Source of the DNA: Alentia gelatinosa
Lineage: Eukaryota > Annelida > Polychaeta > Phyllodocida > Polynoidae
Length of the DNA: 64,000 nucleotides
Reading direction: 5' to 3'
NCBI GenBank assembly: GCA_950022655.1
Contig: OX465588.1
Span: forward strand, 21,314,527 to 21,378,526
A model generated the notes under the pieces. It was not told where the DNA came from. It did not search any database and saw nothing but the letters and a program-made list of their open reading frames with translations. This document shows, piece by piece, positions 1-12,350 of this stretch (the first letter of the stretch is position 1; each line of letters opens with the position of its first letter). The translations under genes and the position numbers were made by a program.

Positions 1-680
1 ATAAACACACTTGATGAAGCAGCCACCACACATGTCTCCGCTATCCCTACTACCAGTACCCTACCCCAAACGCCTTCTCTCACCTTCTGCCATGCTGGGC
101 TGGAGCTCTCGGCTGAAGGCTACCTCAGATTAAGGTCACCATAGTTTACGCCCACTCTCCATACACATAACATGTCAATAAGGTTACGACCCATTGCGGT
201 TGACCCTATTTCCCAAGTGATAGGAACTGAACGATATTACATATCTATAATGATTTTTTTTTCTCGATGACGATTACAGCACATCTCTTGGAGTATCGTT
301 TATTTATAAATGTATCATTCTCGACACAGTTCTATATAAATACTGCATACCTAGAAACTTTGCAGAAGAAAAATTTGAGATATGAAATTGAAAACCTGAC
401 GTACATTCGTACCGTGCTGTCCCACGGCGCGTAATAAAGCAATGGAGAGGTCACCAATGAACACGTTCAGAAGTTACTAGAGGGCTTATCTAACTTTATC
501 TGGTTGGCCAGATACATTGCATGGGTACATGCAGATCATGATACATGTAGTTAGTGTTTGGCACTTGATCTGAACACGAAGGAAGCAACGAGAAGGCGGT
601 GTCTCTAAAACACAGTGTGCAGACCGCTGGGTCTTTATCACGTTCTCCTCTGAGCAAAGCCTCCGCCTGAAAGGCAGCAC
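1..680. other. Non-coding stretch, nothing recognised
   Basis: AT-rich sequence with short chance reading frames only. I saw no splice-bounded coding segment, repeat or RNA gene. Confidence 0.5.
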
Positions 681-735
681 TTTGCCTGGCTTTCATCTGG
701 AGATGAGCTCTCCTTTATTTATATACCTGCTCTCA

Positions 736-767
736 CCCCCCCCCCCCCACACACACACACACACACA
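736..767. repeat. Poly-C run followed by (CA)n
   Basis: Thirteen C followed directly by about nine CA units. The same poly-C plus CA arrangement recurs at 23487-23534. Confidence 0.95.
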
Positions 768-1142
768 GATGCTGGTTCCAGGAGGACGTGTGGAGGGCGG
801 CAGTGCTCAGCGCGCGCGTCGTGCATGGAGCACGGGTATCAGGGCACGGTATAATAAACCTGCCCTCCACCACACGCCCCTCCACCCTCCCTCCTCCATG
901 TTACCATCCCGTCTTGTGGACGTGTGCGGGTGCTGGGCGTGAGAAGGGGTGCTGGAGGGGGGAGGGGGTGTATATCATGGTGGTTCCCACATTGATAGTC
1001 TATACTCTCCGGCCCAGGAGGTGGTCGGCCCGTGCCCCCCTGAGGGTACACGGCATGCACGTGTCGGCTCGGCCCTCTCTCACTGCTCCTCCACACCCGG
1101 CCCCTTATCCCCCGGGCCTCCGCGCCTCGCTTTCCACCCCTC

Positions 1143-1159
1143 CCGCTAGGGGGCGCCAC
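1143..1159 (+). promoter_or_regulatory. CTCF-like motif
   Basis: CCGCTAGGGGGCGCCAC closely matches the conserved bilaterian CTCF core (CCxSxAGGGGGCGC). A second CTCF-like site lies about 70 bp downstream. Binding is inferred from the motif alone. Confidence 0.5.
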
Positions 1160-1213
1160 CCGTGTTCTCACCCTTGTCCCGCGCCGGCCGCCATTCTTGC
1201 AGTTGCACGGCGG

Positions 1214-1230
1214 GCCGGCAGAGGGCGGCG
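1214..1230 (+). promoter_or_regulatory. CTCF-like motif
   Basis: GCCGGCAGAGGGCGGCG resembles the CTCF core in its AGAGGGCG part, with the last bases off consensus. It sits in the same orientation as the stronger site at 1143. Confidence 0.35.
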
Positions 1231-1290
1231 TCTGGCTCCTTGCTGACTCCACGCGCCTTGTTTACACGCCCCTTACAAACGCTGACTAGG

Positions 1291-1304
1291 GTTACCATGG
1301 CAAC
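1291..1304 (+). promoter_or_regulatory. Perfect RFX X-box
   Basis: GTTACCATGGCAAC is an exact match to the RFX-factor X-box consensus GTTRCCATGGYAAC. X-boxes are typical of ciliary and flagellar gene promoters in animals. It lies at the downstream edge of the GC-rich island, 60-150 bp after the two CTCF-like motifs. No ciliary gene was recognised within several kb, so the target is unknown. Confidence 0.6.
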
Positions 1305-1310
1305 CAACAG

Positions 1311-4300
1311 ACGCAGATAACAGGCCGCTCCTTCTCTTCTTCTTCCTCGGCTTCCTTCTTCTTCTCTTCTCAAGACTCCAATGATCCAACCACTCCTTGT
1401 GGTTGAAATGGAAACTAGAAACCCGTGCGACTGATCTGATCGACCTTCACCTTTACACCTAGTTTGAACCTGACCTCTTGACTGCTCTGACAATGGCTGT
1501 AGAAGCGGTTGAGTAGGTGGTGTGGTGATATTGGCGAGAGGTGGCTATATTGAAAGTTTCAACTCTCTGGTCAAGTCTCAGTCAAACCTTAGAGGTATGT
1601 AACTGGTTGGTGGAACCGGAACTACTCCTACCCTCACTATCCCTAGGCTGCAATTGATTGAGAGGGTTTGAACAAGCGGTAAGGGGTCTCACTAAAAAAA
1701 CAATGGGGACCAACATACATCAGCTTTTCATATCTCTTTTATTGGGTCATGAAGTATACAATACTAGTGTTCCAGACTCGGCTGGGCCGATCTTCCGTCT
1801 GGTCCTGTGATAATACAGGAGGTAATTCCTTGCACCCTTGGCTGGCACTGTATTTACCCAAGTCACCAAATCATCAGACACCCACCAAATAATGCAGTCA
1901 GGTGTGAACAGTTACTGGAATGTAATTCTGGTGCAAACTGATAGATTATCATAAGATAAATTGAGGTACACTGGCAGAAAGACAGTACAAGTCTACGTCT
2001 TCCTTTATTCAAAATATTAGGCCTGGTATAGGCAAGAATATTCAACCCAAGATATTTTAGGTGTTTTTTCTGTTCAAAATTCATATATTTATGGAACTGG
2101 CCATATCAATACAAGTTCCAATAACTCCTTATCAAACTATGATATAGAAGTGATCATACACACTAGGCATGCCAACCAGCTGAGGCATACGGCGAGACAA
2201 ATATGATGCGTAAAACAGAAGGCACAAGTAGGCCTTGAACCCAAATACTCCACGCCCTAGCAATTCCAAACGCTCCAGCTGTACCCCCTCCGTGTGCTCG
2301 AGCCCGCCCACCCCACATGGCTGTGCAGGGATTGACGTGGTTTTCAATCCTTGGGAAAAATACTGTCTGCATTTCTTGAACAGTTTAGCCTGTTTACTAC
2401 ACCATTGAGGCAATAGACCACGTGGTCTGTTTGCGACTGGGAGTGCGACGAACACAAGGTACTTGTAATCTCTTTAGTGGAGATTTGGATGGGCGTGATT
2501 GCTTTTCCCGCAGACTATTAAGTGGTAGAGCGTATGTTTATTTGTCTTGAATTAAAGGATTGGTGAACAAAATTCGGTGTCTGCACGAAGATGGCTGACC
2601 AAAAGATTAAGTTTGTGAAAGAACACATACATTGTTGATGGCTAAGCGATTTGGTTTGTGATAGCGCACTCCCAGTGTGAATGAGTCGGGAGATTTGGGT
2701 TGTGATAGCATACACAAGTAACACAAGAAGGACCGGACCCTTAAGGGATCGATATATGTACTCCACCAGGACATTGCAGAATGATTGCTAAACTCGCTAA
2801 TAGGCAAACGAATTGCATACAATTGTGTCCATTGTGGTAATCATATCCACCTTATAGCAGAACTGTTTACGAAGATGTTTTTTTCAATTTCAAATCAGTT
2901 AGTTCTTAATATAAAGCTATGTGAAAAGAGGGAAATTTCACCCGGAAATATGAAATATGACGTGATCTACTTACTGATTCGAGTGGATAGTTCGCGCGAG
3001 AGAAGCCCAGTTTTTCTTTGGCCAGTCGAGGCTCTCTGTCAGACTCACCCAACCGCAGTAGAACACCTTCATTCTTACCACAAGTGTTGATTCAAATTAT
3101 CTAGAGTGTGCATTAAAATATGGCATGGTTCGTTCCTGGGGGAGAATAGTTATGTAAATGTCCTACCCAGGAGCTTTGTATATAAAACAAAATCTGGGGC
3201 TGACAAAAAATAGGCCTTCACACCTTAAAACATCTGCTATCAGGAGGGTACAAGTGTTAATAGAATGTCTACTACAGCTGTACGTTGACTGTACATGGTG
3301 ATATCGCATACAGTCCTGTAGTATATGGTGCTCCAGCAGTGGAAAACACCTACTTGGGAGCAAAATAGCGGTCCCATTACCTATCAGTCCTACATGGCGA
3401 TATGATTAGTGTGACTGAAGCGTATCTGTTACATATTGTTTTGTGTTGGTCTCCTGCAGTATGCCCACTACCATACAGACCACATAAATTAGAATCAAGC
3501 ATGCCCCGATGTACGCCAACAGTGTTTGACTCCTGTTTTACATTTCTTTTCTGAATAAATTAAAAACGTGGGGGAAATATCAACCAGAACAGAATAGAAC
3601 ATATCAGGTTTCTTTCCTGTAATCCTCATCTAGTAGTTATGATCCTGCCATGATAATACTAGGAGCAGAGAGAATCCAACGGCATCTGGTATTGAGTAAT
3701 CGTTCGGCGGTTCCCCTTGCTTATCTCTGGTACAGTCTTCCCTCACGGCGGAGCGGTGTGGTGGGTTTGACGTCATCTTAAGACTTTGCCACCGTGTTAA
3801 TCCAACCTAGAGTTACTCTAAAGACTCCTTAACCTTGTTATTGATGCCCATCCAATTCTGACTATAAACTGTATAACCCACATTGGCCAAGGCGGAGGAA
3901 CGGCAATGCAAAGCCGTGAAAATATATAAAAATGAAAGTACCTAGACCCGGTCTTCTGGTCAATTGTATGGCGAAAAGAAGTTTGCTACTTTGGTGAACG
4001 GAACCCAAGTACCTCTGTAGCTAATAACAAATGCCCTGTGTTATACCGCAGAACCTTGCTCCTAACAGCCTCATTCTGCCAATTCCACCCATAAAGGTAG
4101 AGAGTTGCGCATCGTCGGAATGTATGTGTAAGAAAATTGTCAGACGGTAGACGTATAGAAATAACAGTGTAAACGTTTTTGCAAAGGATGTATTCTGTTT
4201 CTGATTATGACATTCTATGTAAGTACCTTGTAGATATCTCCCTCGTGTTAGGAGGTACAGGTGTGCCCTGCATAGAGTCGTATAGCCTATGACACCCCGG

Positions 4301-4790
4301 ACAAAAAGTGTATTACATTGGACAAGACTAAACCTACTAAGAATTCTATTCAATTTAGATATTAGAGAGGGATCTCACAGTAGTGAGTCATTATCTTTTT
4401 TTTTAGAATTGCATAGAATAACCAATACTATGAATAATACACAGTCTGCATCACTGAAAAGATGACTATGATGTGTTGTAGTGAACTCATTAGTTTGATG
4501 TGTTTCTGCTATCGTCCATACTTACTTTCATGTTAATATATTTATCATGAAATTTAGGAAGATATAATTAAAGAGCTAATATAAAGCAGCCTCTCATAAT
4601 TCTCATTGAAGAAGATAAGAGAAAAACACTAAACCACTTGAAGATCAACCACTCTTTAGATACCTCTACCTAGTTTTCTCAATCCGTCATGTTGGAGTAG
4701 AGCACTGCTGTGTCATGGTTAACTGTGGTTAACGGTGTGTATACATGCTGTAATTTGCTGCTCTTTCCCTGATCTAATTGCATGAGGCGC
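1311..4790. other. Non-coding stretch with a polypyrimidine tract
   Basis: A CTT-rich polypyrimidine tract occupies about 1329-1371. A CRE octamer TGACGTCA is at 3768-3775. The rest is AT-rich, with no recognised coding sequence, RNA gene or mobile element. Confidence 0.5.
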
Positions 4791-5430
4791 ATCCATAAAG
4801 GACTTCCAACCGAGAGGGTTGGGTTTACAAGAAACGGCCCTGGTAGAACCAGGAGGCCCGAACACGGAAAAGAACCGGCACCAGGAACCTCTCAGTTTTG
4901 GAGAAAAAAAATACTTCGGATGTTTACCTGAGCCGAAAGATAAAAGAGGCTGCGCGAGTGTTACCTTCCGGATAATTACTCCCTGCTGCCCTTCTTAAAA
5001 GCGCGTCTCGTCTTTCTCACGTGTACCACTGTGAGGACGCTGCCCTTCACCCTCCCCACAAACCCTTCCTCTCGATCCATTCTTGTCAGCGCACCCGATT
5101 CCCGTAACCCACCACTGCACCTCACCTCACCACCAAGGCCCCGGCCTGCCCTGGCCTTTAGCAGACCACCAGGGCACTTCTCCTACAACACCTTCCCACA
5201 ATGCACGGCAACAAACGCCGCGGACGCCGCCATCGCTCACCGCTTGTGCGCGGCGGTATGCGTGCCGCGGTCGGTGAACCCGCCGGGTCCCGGCAGCGGA
5301 TTAACGAACATGTCGGCGCCCACAGGGACGCTGATGGATCGGCGGCCGTCGCCTTTTATAACGCGCCTGCTGGTTGGCTAACGGGCGTCTACGCACCTGC
5401 GCAGTCCGCGGTCATGTGACGAGTGATTAA
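4791..5430. promoter_or_regulatory. GC-rich CpG island, possible promoter
   Basis: The core at about 5195-5410 is strongly CpG-rich and contains repeated CCGCGG/GCGGCG words. It also has a CCAAT-type word on the minus strand (TTGGCTA, near 5375), a CTGCGCAG word and a CATGTGAC E-box near 5413. These are typical of TATA-less animal promoters. Frames up to 116 codons run through it but match nothing known and overlap each other. No downstream exon was identified. Confidence 0.35.
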
Positions 5431-6160
5431 CTTGTTGAGTTTGTCGTGTCGTCAGTAGGTGGCAGGCCATGACGGATGGACATTATATCAGTCAGATATA
5501 AGTGTTATTACCTTGTGTGCTGATTGTTTGCCCCAGGTCACTCTCTTGGCTTGGTTTTGTGATTTTCTCCACAATTATCCAGAGTAGGCCTATTACTTAT
5601 GCGTGAAAAACAAATGTTCACATGAATTCAAATTTTAAGATAGGTTTTCTTGATTCCGTAGAAGGCACTCATTTGTTTTACAAAAAAGGAGGATACAGGT
5701 GATGGAAGTAAGGAACGGGCTTCAAATCTGGAAACCTGTATCCTAATGTATTTAGGGTCTGATTGATAGTAATTAATTCTTTTCTATGCGATAGAGGATT
5801 CTCTCACACCCCCAAGCTTATCCTTGAATCCGATTTTGTTTTCTCTTTTGAATCCGATTTTGGAGGGGTTCTATCATAAGTTCTTTATAATTGATATCGA
5901 ACAAAAGTCACAAGATCTTGAAAGACCTAGGATTGTGGCTGTTCAATGAACGCATAACATTGGTCTCACTGGAGGTCAAAATCCGTAGATGTTGTTCTGG
6001 TTCCCTTAAGTCAGGGGTTGATCACCATAACCATAATCTACTTCATGGAATCAAAGTGATACAAAGAAGATTAATATTTTCCATGAGATTTTTGCACAAC
6101 ACAGTTACAGTCAGCTAGGTTGTAATGGAGCCACTAATGAGGAGGCTTTGAGCTAGTACA
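5431..6160. other. Non-coding stretch, nothing recognised
   Basis: AT-rich; a short imperfect duplication (GAATCCGATTTTG twice, near 5827 and 5851). No coding support. Confidence 0.45.
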
Positions 6161-6900
6161 GCCAAACGACGCGCGGCATTTGAAAGACCGCCGCCCGAGC
6201 GCCGGCAGCGGCCGACCTGGCTCCGGGTCTCTCCGGGAAAAGTTCAACAGGTGGAAGAGACATTTATCTCCCGGGAGCTGCATCTGTGGACGGAGTCTTT
6301 GAATTTATTCAGTCAGCTCCGACCACTAATCATTTCGCTTATATCTCATCCAGATGCCCACAGCTTCATTATTGCAGTAATCCACAATCTACTCTAAATC
6401 CAGGCCACAGACACCACCCTTCTTTGTTGGCGTGAGCGGTTAACATAGAAACGATGACCTTTACCAAATCCCCCGACCCCTAGCCCAACCCAGGGCCTGA
6501 GCCCCATCCAGCCTTCCCTTGCGCAATGCCAGCAACAAAGCACCGAGAGGATTTTCCTATTTCAAGTTGGTTCGTTTTACTTGTCTTGCTTTATTTGCTT
6601 CATTATGAGCCGCGTCGCATTTTTTCCCACGCCGGAGTTGCTCGCTAGGGTCGTGTATCCAAGTGGGCTGCTCCGCACCTGGCCCCTCTCCGCCCCCCTC
6701 CCCACCAGATGGCACCCCAGGGTCGTTCAACCGTGACCTTATCCTGCCAAGCAATGCAGCTCCCCCTCGTGGCAGGGGCAGGAACCCTGGAAGCACCACC
6801 CTCCAAGCGGAGGTTTAGTCTGAGACTGGTGAAGAGGGCGAGGGTATCTGGTTAGCAGAGGGTGAGCGGTGGTGGTGCGAGAACTCTTATCTCCCACCCA
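6161..6900. other. GC-rich patches around a CTCF-like motif
   Basis: Two GC-rich patches (about 6170-6260 and 6440-6860). The second contains the minus-strand CTCF-like motif at 6759. Minus-strand frames here are proline/glycine-rich and are not recognised as proteins. Confidence 0.35.
6759..6773 (-). promoter_or_regulatory. CTCF-like motif
   Basis: The minus strand reads GCCACGAGGGGGAGC, one base off the CCACxAGGGGGCGC form of the CTCF core. Its orientation is opposite to the sites near 1.2 kb. Confidence 0.4.
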
Positions 6901-7076
6901 ACAGTCCCTATTAAGATAACACGGAAACAATCTTTCTGAGGTTCACAAGTAAAACAAACACAATTTGCTATAGGTTGATAACTCATGATAGTGAGTGTGC
7001 AATATGGACAAAAGCCGAGGGTCTAACCATATCTAAAGGAACCATGGGGACCAGACGTCAGACTTGCCTGTGTGGC

Positions 7077-7375
7077 CAATCGTTCTCGTACCTATCTATG
7101 TGGTGTTGGAACTGAAAGAACTCTCTCCTCGGTGATTGTATAGGGGTGAGATTACACTGCCTTCAGTCCCTGTACCACTCCACCTATCCCACCCCTCCTC
7201 ACCAGGAGACATTTGATTCCTGGACCAGTCATAACGCAACATACTTTCTCCTGATTATGTTGAGCCATTGAATGAATGTTCATAATCAAACACTTGGATG
7301 AGTCTTGGATGAGATTTCTACCTAAATTCATCGAATAGATTCGATCACTAGCTAACCAAAGTAAGTTTACCTACA
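7077..7375 (+). repeat. Dispersed repeat family B, interrupted copy
   Basis: The first part (about 7077-7155) matches 33586-33655 through words such as CTATGTGGTGTTGGAAC and TAGGGGTGAGATT. The second part (about 7303-7375) matches 33648-33712 through GATTTCTACCTAAATTCAT and AATAGATTCGATCAC. The halves are contiguous at 33.6 kb but are separated here by about 150 bp, which looks like a later insertion. A short A/C-rich tail (TAAACAAAC) follows. The family looks like a SINE-type retroposon. Confidence 0.55.
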
Positions 7376-7399
7376 TTAACACATAAACAAACTTGCCTG

Positions 7400-7466
7400 T
7401 GTGACGTCACATCTGATGTATAACGTCATTTCCGCACGGGTGTAACCTGTTAATGGATGACGTTAT
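7400..7466. promoter_or_regulatory. Cluster of three CRE-type sites
   Basis: A 12-bp palindrome TGTGACGTCACA is at 7400-7411. It is followed by ATAACGTCAT at 7420-7429 and its exact reverse complement ATGACGTTAT at 7457-7466. These are full and half CREB/ATF sites arranged symmetrically within 67 bp. Regulatory use is inferred. Confidence 0.45.
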
Positions 7467-7528
7467 GACTGTCTTGTAATTCCATCCTATTATAGATAAA
7501 ATTACCTCTAGCTCATATCATGTGCTTA

Positions 7529-7547
7529 CCCCCCCCCCCCCCCCCCC
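7529..7547. repeat. Poly-C homopolymer (19)
   Basis: Uninterrupted run of 19 C, one of many long G/C homopolymers in the window. Confidence 0.95.
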
Positions 7548-7559
7548 ACCCGGCACACT

Positions 7560-9290
7560 ATTGCCAAGCCCAAGGCTCATAAAAATAAGAATTCCCCTAC
7601 AGCACTTAGCTCGGATAATTACAGAGATGAAAATAGTAAGTTCAACATCTGACCTGAATAAGGCAGTGTATTTTGATCATTTACTTTCTAGCGAACAAGG
7701 ATCACTTAAAAAAAAGAGTAAGGCCGTTATCACATCAACAAGTTCCGTTTTAGTGTGAAGTTGGAATGCAGTGTAGGGCGTTGTGTCAGACACTGTGCCA
7801 AGCACCACGTGGTCATGCCTCTCAGCACCATTTGATCGCTTTCCCCAAGCACAGCCAAGATCTCAATATTACATTATGAGGCAAGAAAGGAGCATTGTGC
7901 TTGGAGAGTGCGATGATGGGTTCCCTTGGCAGAACCCCTGAAATAACCGTTACAACCTGCGCTGTTGGAAAGGCAAATCGCTTGAAGGTATCCCAAGGAT
8001 CCCCTGCCAGACTGGAAACAACCAATCGACGACAGCCAGAGGAGAAAACGTACCGCTAACTGCCTCGACTGACTTTGTTTAAGAAGAATAAGCGAGCACA
8101 GACAGATATATGATTCTTTTTACATGCTGCTTACTACAACACCAAGTTGTCTAAAGCAAGATGTTGAGGAAGTTATGAGGAATTTTCAGCAGGGAATACC
8201 GACACTTTTTCCTTGCATTGTTGAGATAATTTACATGTCAAGAGTTTCATATATTTTTTCCGAAACTGTCAGTTCATGCGTATATAAGCTGCATACAAGA
8301 AATGCCAAAGTTCCGCAGAATACCTTGGCAGTTCTTGCATTTGGACCTATGATAATTTACATTCCAAGAAGTCAAATTTTCTATGGAAAATAATGACAAT
8401 TTTTCCAGAAGAAATTTTTTCTGATATAGATAACCGATTCCCTTAAAAGAAATTATGTGTATTAGAATGAATCAATAAGGTTTTCAGGGATGAATGACAG
8501 ACACAACGCTCTGTTACAGTCGGACACTACTCTCCGTGCGACAGTTCCAGAAGCCCAATAGGCAACTTTAGTTGAGTGTTTCAGCTTTTGCAAACTAAAT
8601 CATTTGTCCCGGATATATGTTATCTGGATATTGTAAGGTAGAATGACATATATATATATAGTAAACTCTATTAGAGACTGGGTAATATCTCGTGTTGAAG
8701 ACGCACTTGTATATCTGCAGGTGGTGGATATAAATGGGCATGATCAAGGGTTAGGTGGAACAGGATTGCGTGGAAACCTCATTGAATTATCAGACCTGAG
8801 TGAATCAAATTGCCCAGCAGTGTTTGTGTGATTATCTGTAGAGTATAACAATGTTTGGATATGTGGCTTGACGTAACAAGCACAACTACACATACATATT
8901 ATTTGATGAGTTGCATGGTGATATATATTATTTGATTAGTTAGTTGTACGGCGAAGTTTGACTTGACATTTCGTGGGCGCCAGTGTTCATCTCAAGACGG
9001 TCCTCGGTAAAATAAAGTTCGCCAAGCTTGAGGGTCAGTTTTAAAAATGCCACTGAACCAAGCCTCCAGACTTTCACGGTTCTTTGTTGTCGAGGTTTTT
9101 GTGGGAGTCCGGGTTTAGACCCGCCAACTGAAAGTTAAATATCAAAGTTCTCACCTTGGCGCACAGAAGTAAAAGGAGGGGCAGAGGTTGGGTCGTTTTT
9201 TTCTGTACCCTTTTACAGTGTCGACCTCCTGGCATTTATACCTGCCTGGTGGGAGATGGATTGTTTGGGCTGGTTCTGAAACTTCTTTGA
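7560..9290. other. Non-coding stretch, nothing recognised
   Basis: AT-rich. A 62-codon frame at 8643-8831 has a reasonably protein-like composition but no recognisable motif, splice signal or homologue. I do not call it a gene. Confidence 0.4.
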
Positions 9291-9321
9291 GGTTCTAGTC
9301 TTCAGGTGCCTCCGCCCACGT

Positions 9322-9337
9322 GGCCGCTAGGGGCGCG
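9322..9337 (+). promoter_or_regulatory. Weak CTCF-like motif in a short GC patch
   Basis: GGCCGCTAGGGGCGCG is the site at 1143 shortened by one G. It lies in a 70-bp GC-rich patch with an adjacent CACGTG E-box (9318-9323). Confidence 0.25.
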
Positions 9338-9360
9338 TCGAGCGGGGTGCGGCGCTACTC

Positions 9361-10950
9361 ACAGCATTAGAAGCACTCGTATTTATTGCTTCCTAGTATA
9401 TAATAGAGGTAGCTTCCCTTTCATGTAGCATTTATATTTATTGACTTGTGGTTTTTATGAAAGCGTGGATACTCCTGAGCGTCTCGGGCACGCAAGAGAA
9501 GTGGTCACTGTGGGCTGTATTTCAGTATATTGAATTGTTGAGTCTATACTAGGTGTTGTGACAGTAAGTCGGAGTTTCTGAATAGATTGCAGTATTCTAC
9601 AACAAGCTAAGTTTGGAGAATCTGTTCAAGGGGTTATTAACTTTCTATGTTAGCTTCATTCATAGAATTCCGGCCCTTTTTCAGGATTTCTATGAAGTGT
9701 CATGTACGAACCACAAACCAATAGTCGTTACCCCTTAACCTGGATGTTTAGCTTATTTTAGTTATTGGATATTTTCCCGGTTATTTCCGGGCTTATTGGA
9801 TTTGCTAGTTTACTAAGTCTTAATCATGTTAGTGACAATGAGGGGAGATAATCAGGATTCAGATATTTTCCGGGTCTTTTTCTTATACCTCACTGTTAAC
9901 TCTGAATCGTTATATATGGGTTATATTGGACAATAATTCATTGCATTTTAGCTAAAGATTATAATTTTTTCACATTCACCTACACAGATTATTTGAAATT
10001 AGAGGATAATGCTAGGTTATTGAAGTAAATGCTGTTTGTTTTAGCAGCACCATCCATTTGAACACGTTTATGCCATTTCGATATCAGGCCCCAAAATGAC
10101 GCCATCATATCTTGGAAATACTGAAATTGCTCCTTTCCTAAAACAGCTCTAGTGGTTCTTTTGATACGAAAAACAAAAACAATTCTGAGCTAGTGAATCA
10201 AGTTTAGACACTACTTACCTGGCTATTTTCATCACAGCGGGCTGCTCCCCTACCCTCCTTTCTTATGTTGAGGGGGCTTTGAGGCACGGAGCGGGCAAAA
10301 AGCTATGGCATGAAGACGAGGCACAGAGATTTATCATCTCTGCCTAGACTCTGCCAATGTGAATGACAAATGTGCTACACGCGAAGTCGACAGTTTCTAT
10401 CTTGGACACAGCATGTATTTTTCTGTGGTAACATGTCTTGTCGTTTATTATTTCCTCCCATTTGAAATAGTTGGATGGAACACCCATGTAAATTCTCACG
10501 TATTTACCACATATGTGTGGAAGACTGAACATCCTCCACCATTTCTCAGTTCTGGTATTTTTCCAGACAGTTATCATTGCCTGCATGAAAACGAAATATG
10601 ATATTGTATTTAACCTTCTACAAATAATACTATGAAAATGTTGTATATTACGTGATTTCTTTGTCATCTGGCATGGGAATCATGCAAAAGATTCATATAA
10701 AAATCATATACTGCCGTCATTTGATCTTTTAGGTAAAAAGAAAGAATCATCACTTTGGCGGGTTTCGCGTATCGTTATTAATTCTATTTTATCACTCGAG
10801 AAAAAGAGAGAGAAGTAATGAAGCCACACTTGTGGTAAACCATTTCCACATGATTGATTGCGCCCCACTCTGTTCTGCATGACTGATGCCTGCAATACCC
10901 AAAGTCTGACTTCCATTTGTGTAATCATAGAGAGGTCAGCCCAGACACTG
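9361..10950. other. Non-coding stretch, nothing recognised
   Basis: AT-rich. A strong minus-strand splice-donor word (CCAGGTAAGT) is near 10213-10222, but no convincing exon ends there. Confidence 0.45.
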
Positions 10951-12350
10951 CAGGTTAACTGGACAGGGCTGGCGCCAACAGGTGGTAGGCAGGCTGCAGG
11001 GTAAGGGTTAACTGACCTCCACAGGCGAGGGCAGTTCGCGGGGTCATGTGTGGGGGTGTTTTTACACACCTGGTTAGGTTGGTAAGTACAGGTAACTGAT
11101 AGATGACCAGAGTGGTAGGCCTAGCGGGCACCTCTACTTGGTGTCGCCCCCTCTTCTACCTTGCCTATTCACAAAGCAGTCAGACATCGTTTTGGCTTTT
11201 CCAATGACCTTGGGTTGAACATTAGGCTCTTCATCTGTGTAATCCCACAATAGTATATTATGCAATTGTCAGAAATTCAAATTACATGTTTATGTCTTAC
11301 GACCTCAGTAAACATCATATTGAACTATTCGCACGTCTTCCTTTTTGTTGAAACAACGTTTATTCAATCTGTCTATTGACAGGTCTTCCATGAATAAGTA
11401 TGTGTTAACACCCATAGTGTATTAGATTTAGTTATTGCGAAATATAAGCTGGTTCTCTATTATCCAGTTCATGAACCCTGTACAAGAGGTATATAACATA
11501 TAGTTTTAGAATTGTACGCATTTTATTGATTAGATAATAATTCAAAGGCGTATATGTACAAGTAGAAGAGAACATATGAAGTCAGTTAAAGCTGTTTTAA
11601 ATGTTTATTCAACACCAGCCACAGTCCAATAACTTGCTGACACTAGAAGTAGCTATGTTCGTGTTTAAGAAATCTCCAGATTCGATGTTTATGAATATAT
11701 ATCTACACCTGATAATGGAAGACGTGCTAAAAATCCACCTGAATGTCAGTTGCTATTTAAAACAAGCACATGACATCGCCAATCTCCAGGTAGACCTGAC
11801 AAAAGTCATCGAAGCGCACCTATAACACTGGAAGTCACGCATCACTGAGCACATACCCACGAACACCTCCCTGTCAGAGCGTCTCGCTGCATTTTCCCAC
11901 ACCTTTTTTACATTCCTCAGTACACTCGGGTCAACGTTTTCCCAAACCACATTTTAATGGGCGGCCTCACTGAGCAGCTCACCCGGACAGCTCGAGCGAG
12001 CAACTCGGGACTCCTAAACCCGCCCACCTGCCCACTGAACAATACCAAGGTACAGGTTTAGGTCTCCGGGCGTGTTAGTTCACCTTTGTTGACGGACAGC
12101 CCCGACAAAGGTTGGGCGCTGGTTCTCAGCAGCCTGGCTGACCCCTGGTGTACGGGCAGGTAAAAGGCCGGTAACCACAGATAGATGACGGATAGGCCCC
12201 ACCTATAGGACAGACACTGTTCGCCACTCATCTACCTGTGGTGGTGGAGGTGGTGGTGGTAGAGACGGCTACTTGGTGGCTGCCACCGCGCTCTTCTCAC
12301 TAAAAACCGCAGCTCCCTCCTCTCTCTGATTGAAAATAAGTGGTTCTAGC
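10951..12350. other. Two GC-rich patches with a paired inverted motif
   Basis: GC-rich patches at about 10960-11150 and 11960-12310 are separated by AT-rich sequence. The second contains an inverted pair of 8-mers, ACCTTTGT (12082-12089) and ACAAAGGT (12105-12112), which are TCF/LEF- or SOX-like words. It also has a GTG-rich microsatellite near 12238-12261. No coding frame is recognised; a regulatory role is plausible. Confidence 0.3.

Larger units (their letters stand above)
681..1310. promoter_or_regulatory. GC-rich, CpG-containing island with clustered motifs
   Basis: The base composition changes sharply to GC-rich with many CpGs, unlike the AT-rich flanks. The block begins with a poly-C run (736-748) and a CA repeat (749-767). 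It then contains two CTCF-like motifs and a perfect RFX X-box, listed separately. Reading frames here reach 152 codons, but they are proline/arginine-rich by-products of composition and overlap on both strands. A promoter or distal regulatory element is the likeliest reading; no adjoining gene was recognised. Confidence 0.45.

Noticed and set aside
788..1252. 152- and 137-codon frames on opposite strands
   Set aside because: They overlap in a GC-rich island where stops are rare, show no family motif and are mutually exclusive.
10211..10230. ACTTACCTGGC resembling the 5' end of U1 snRNA
   Set aside because: The downstream U1 sequence does not follow; it is simply a strong donor word on the minus strand.
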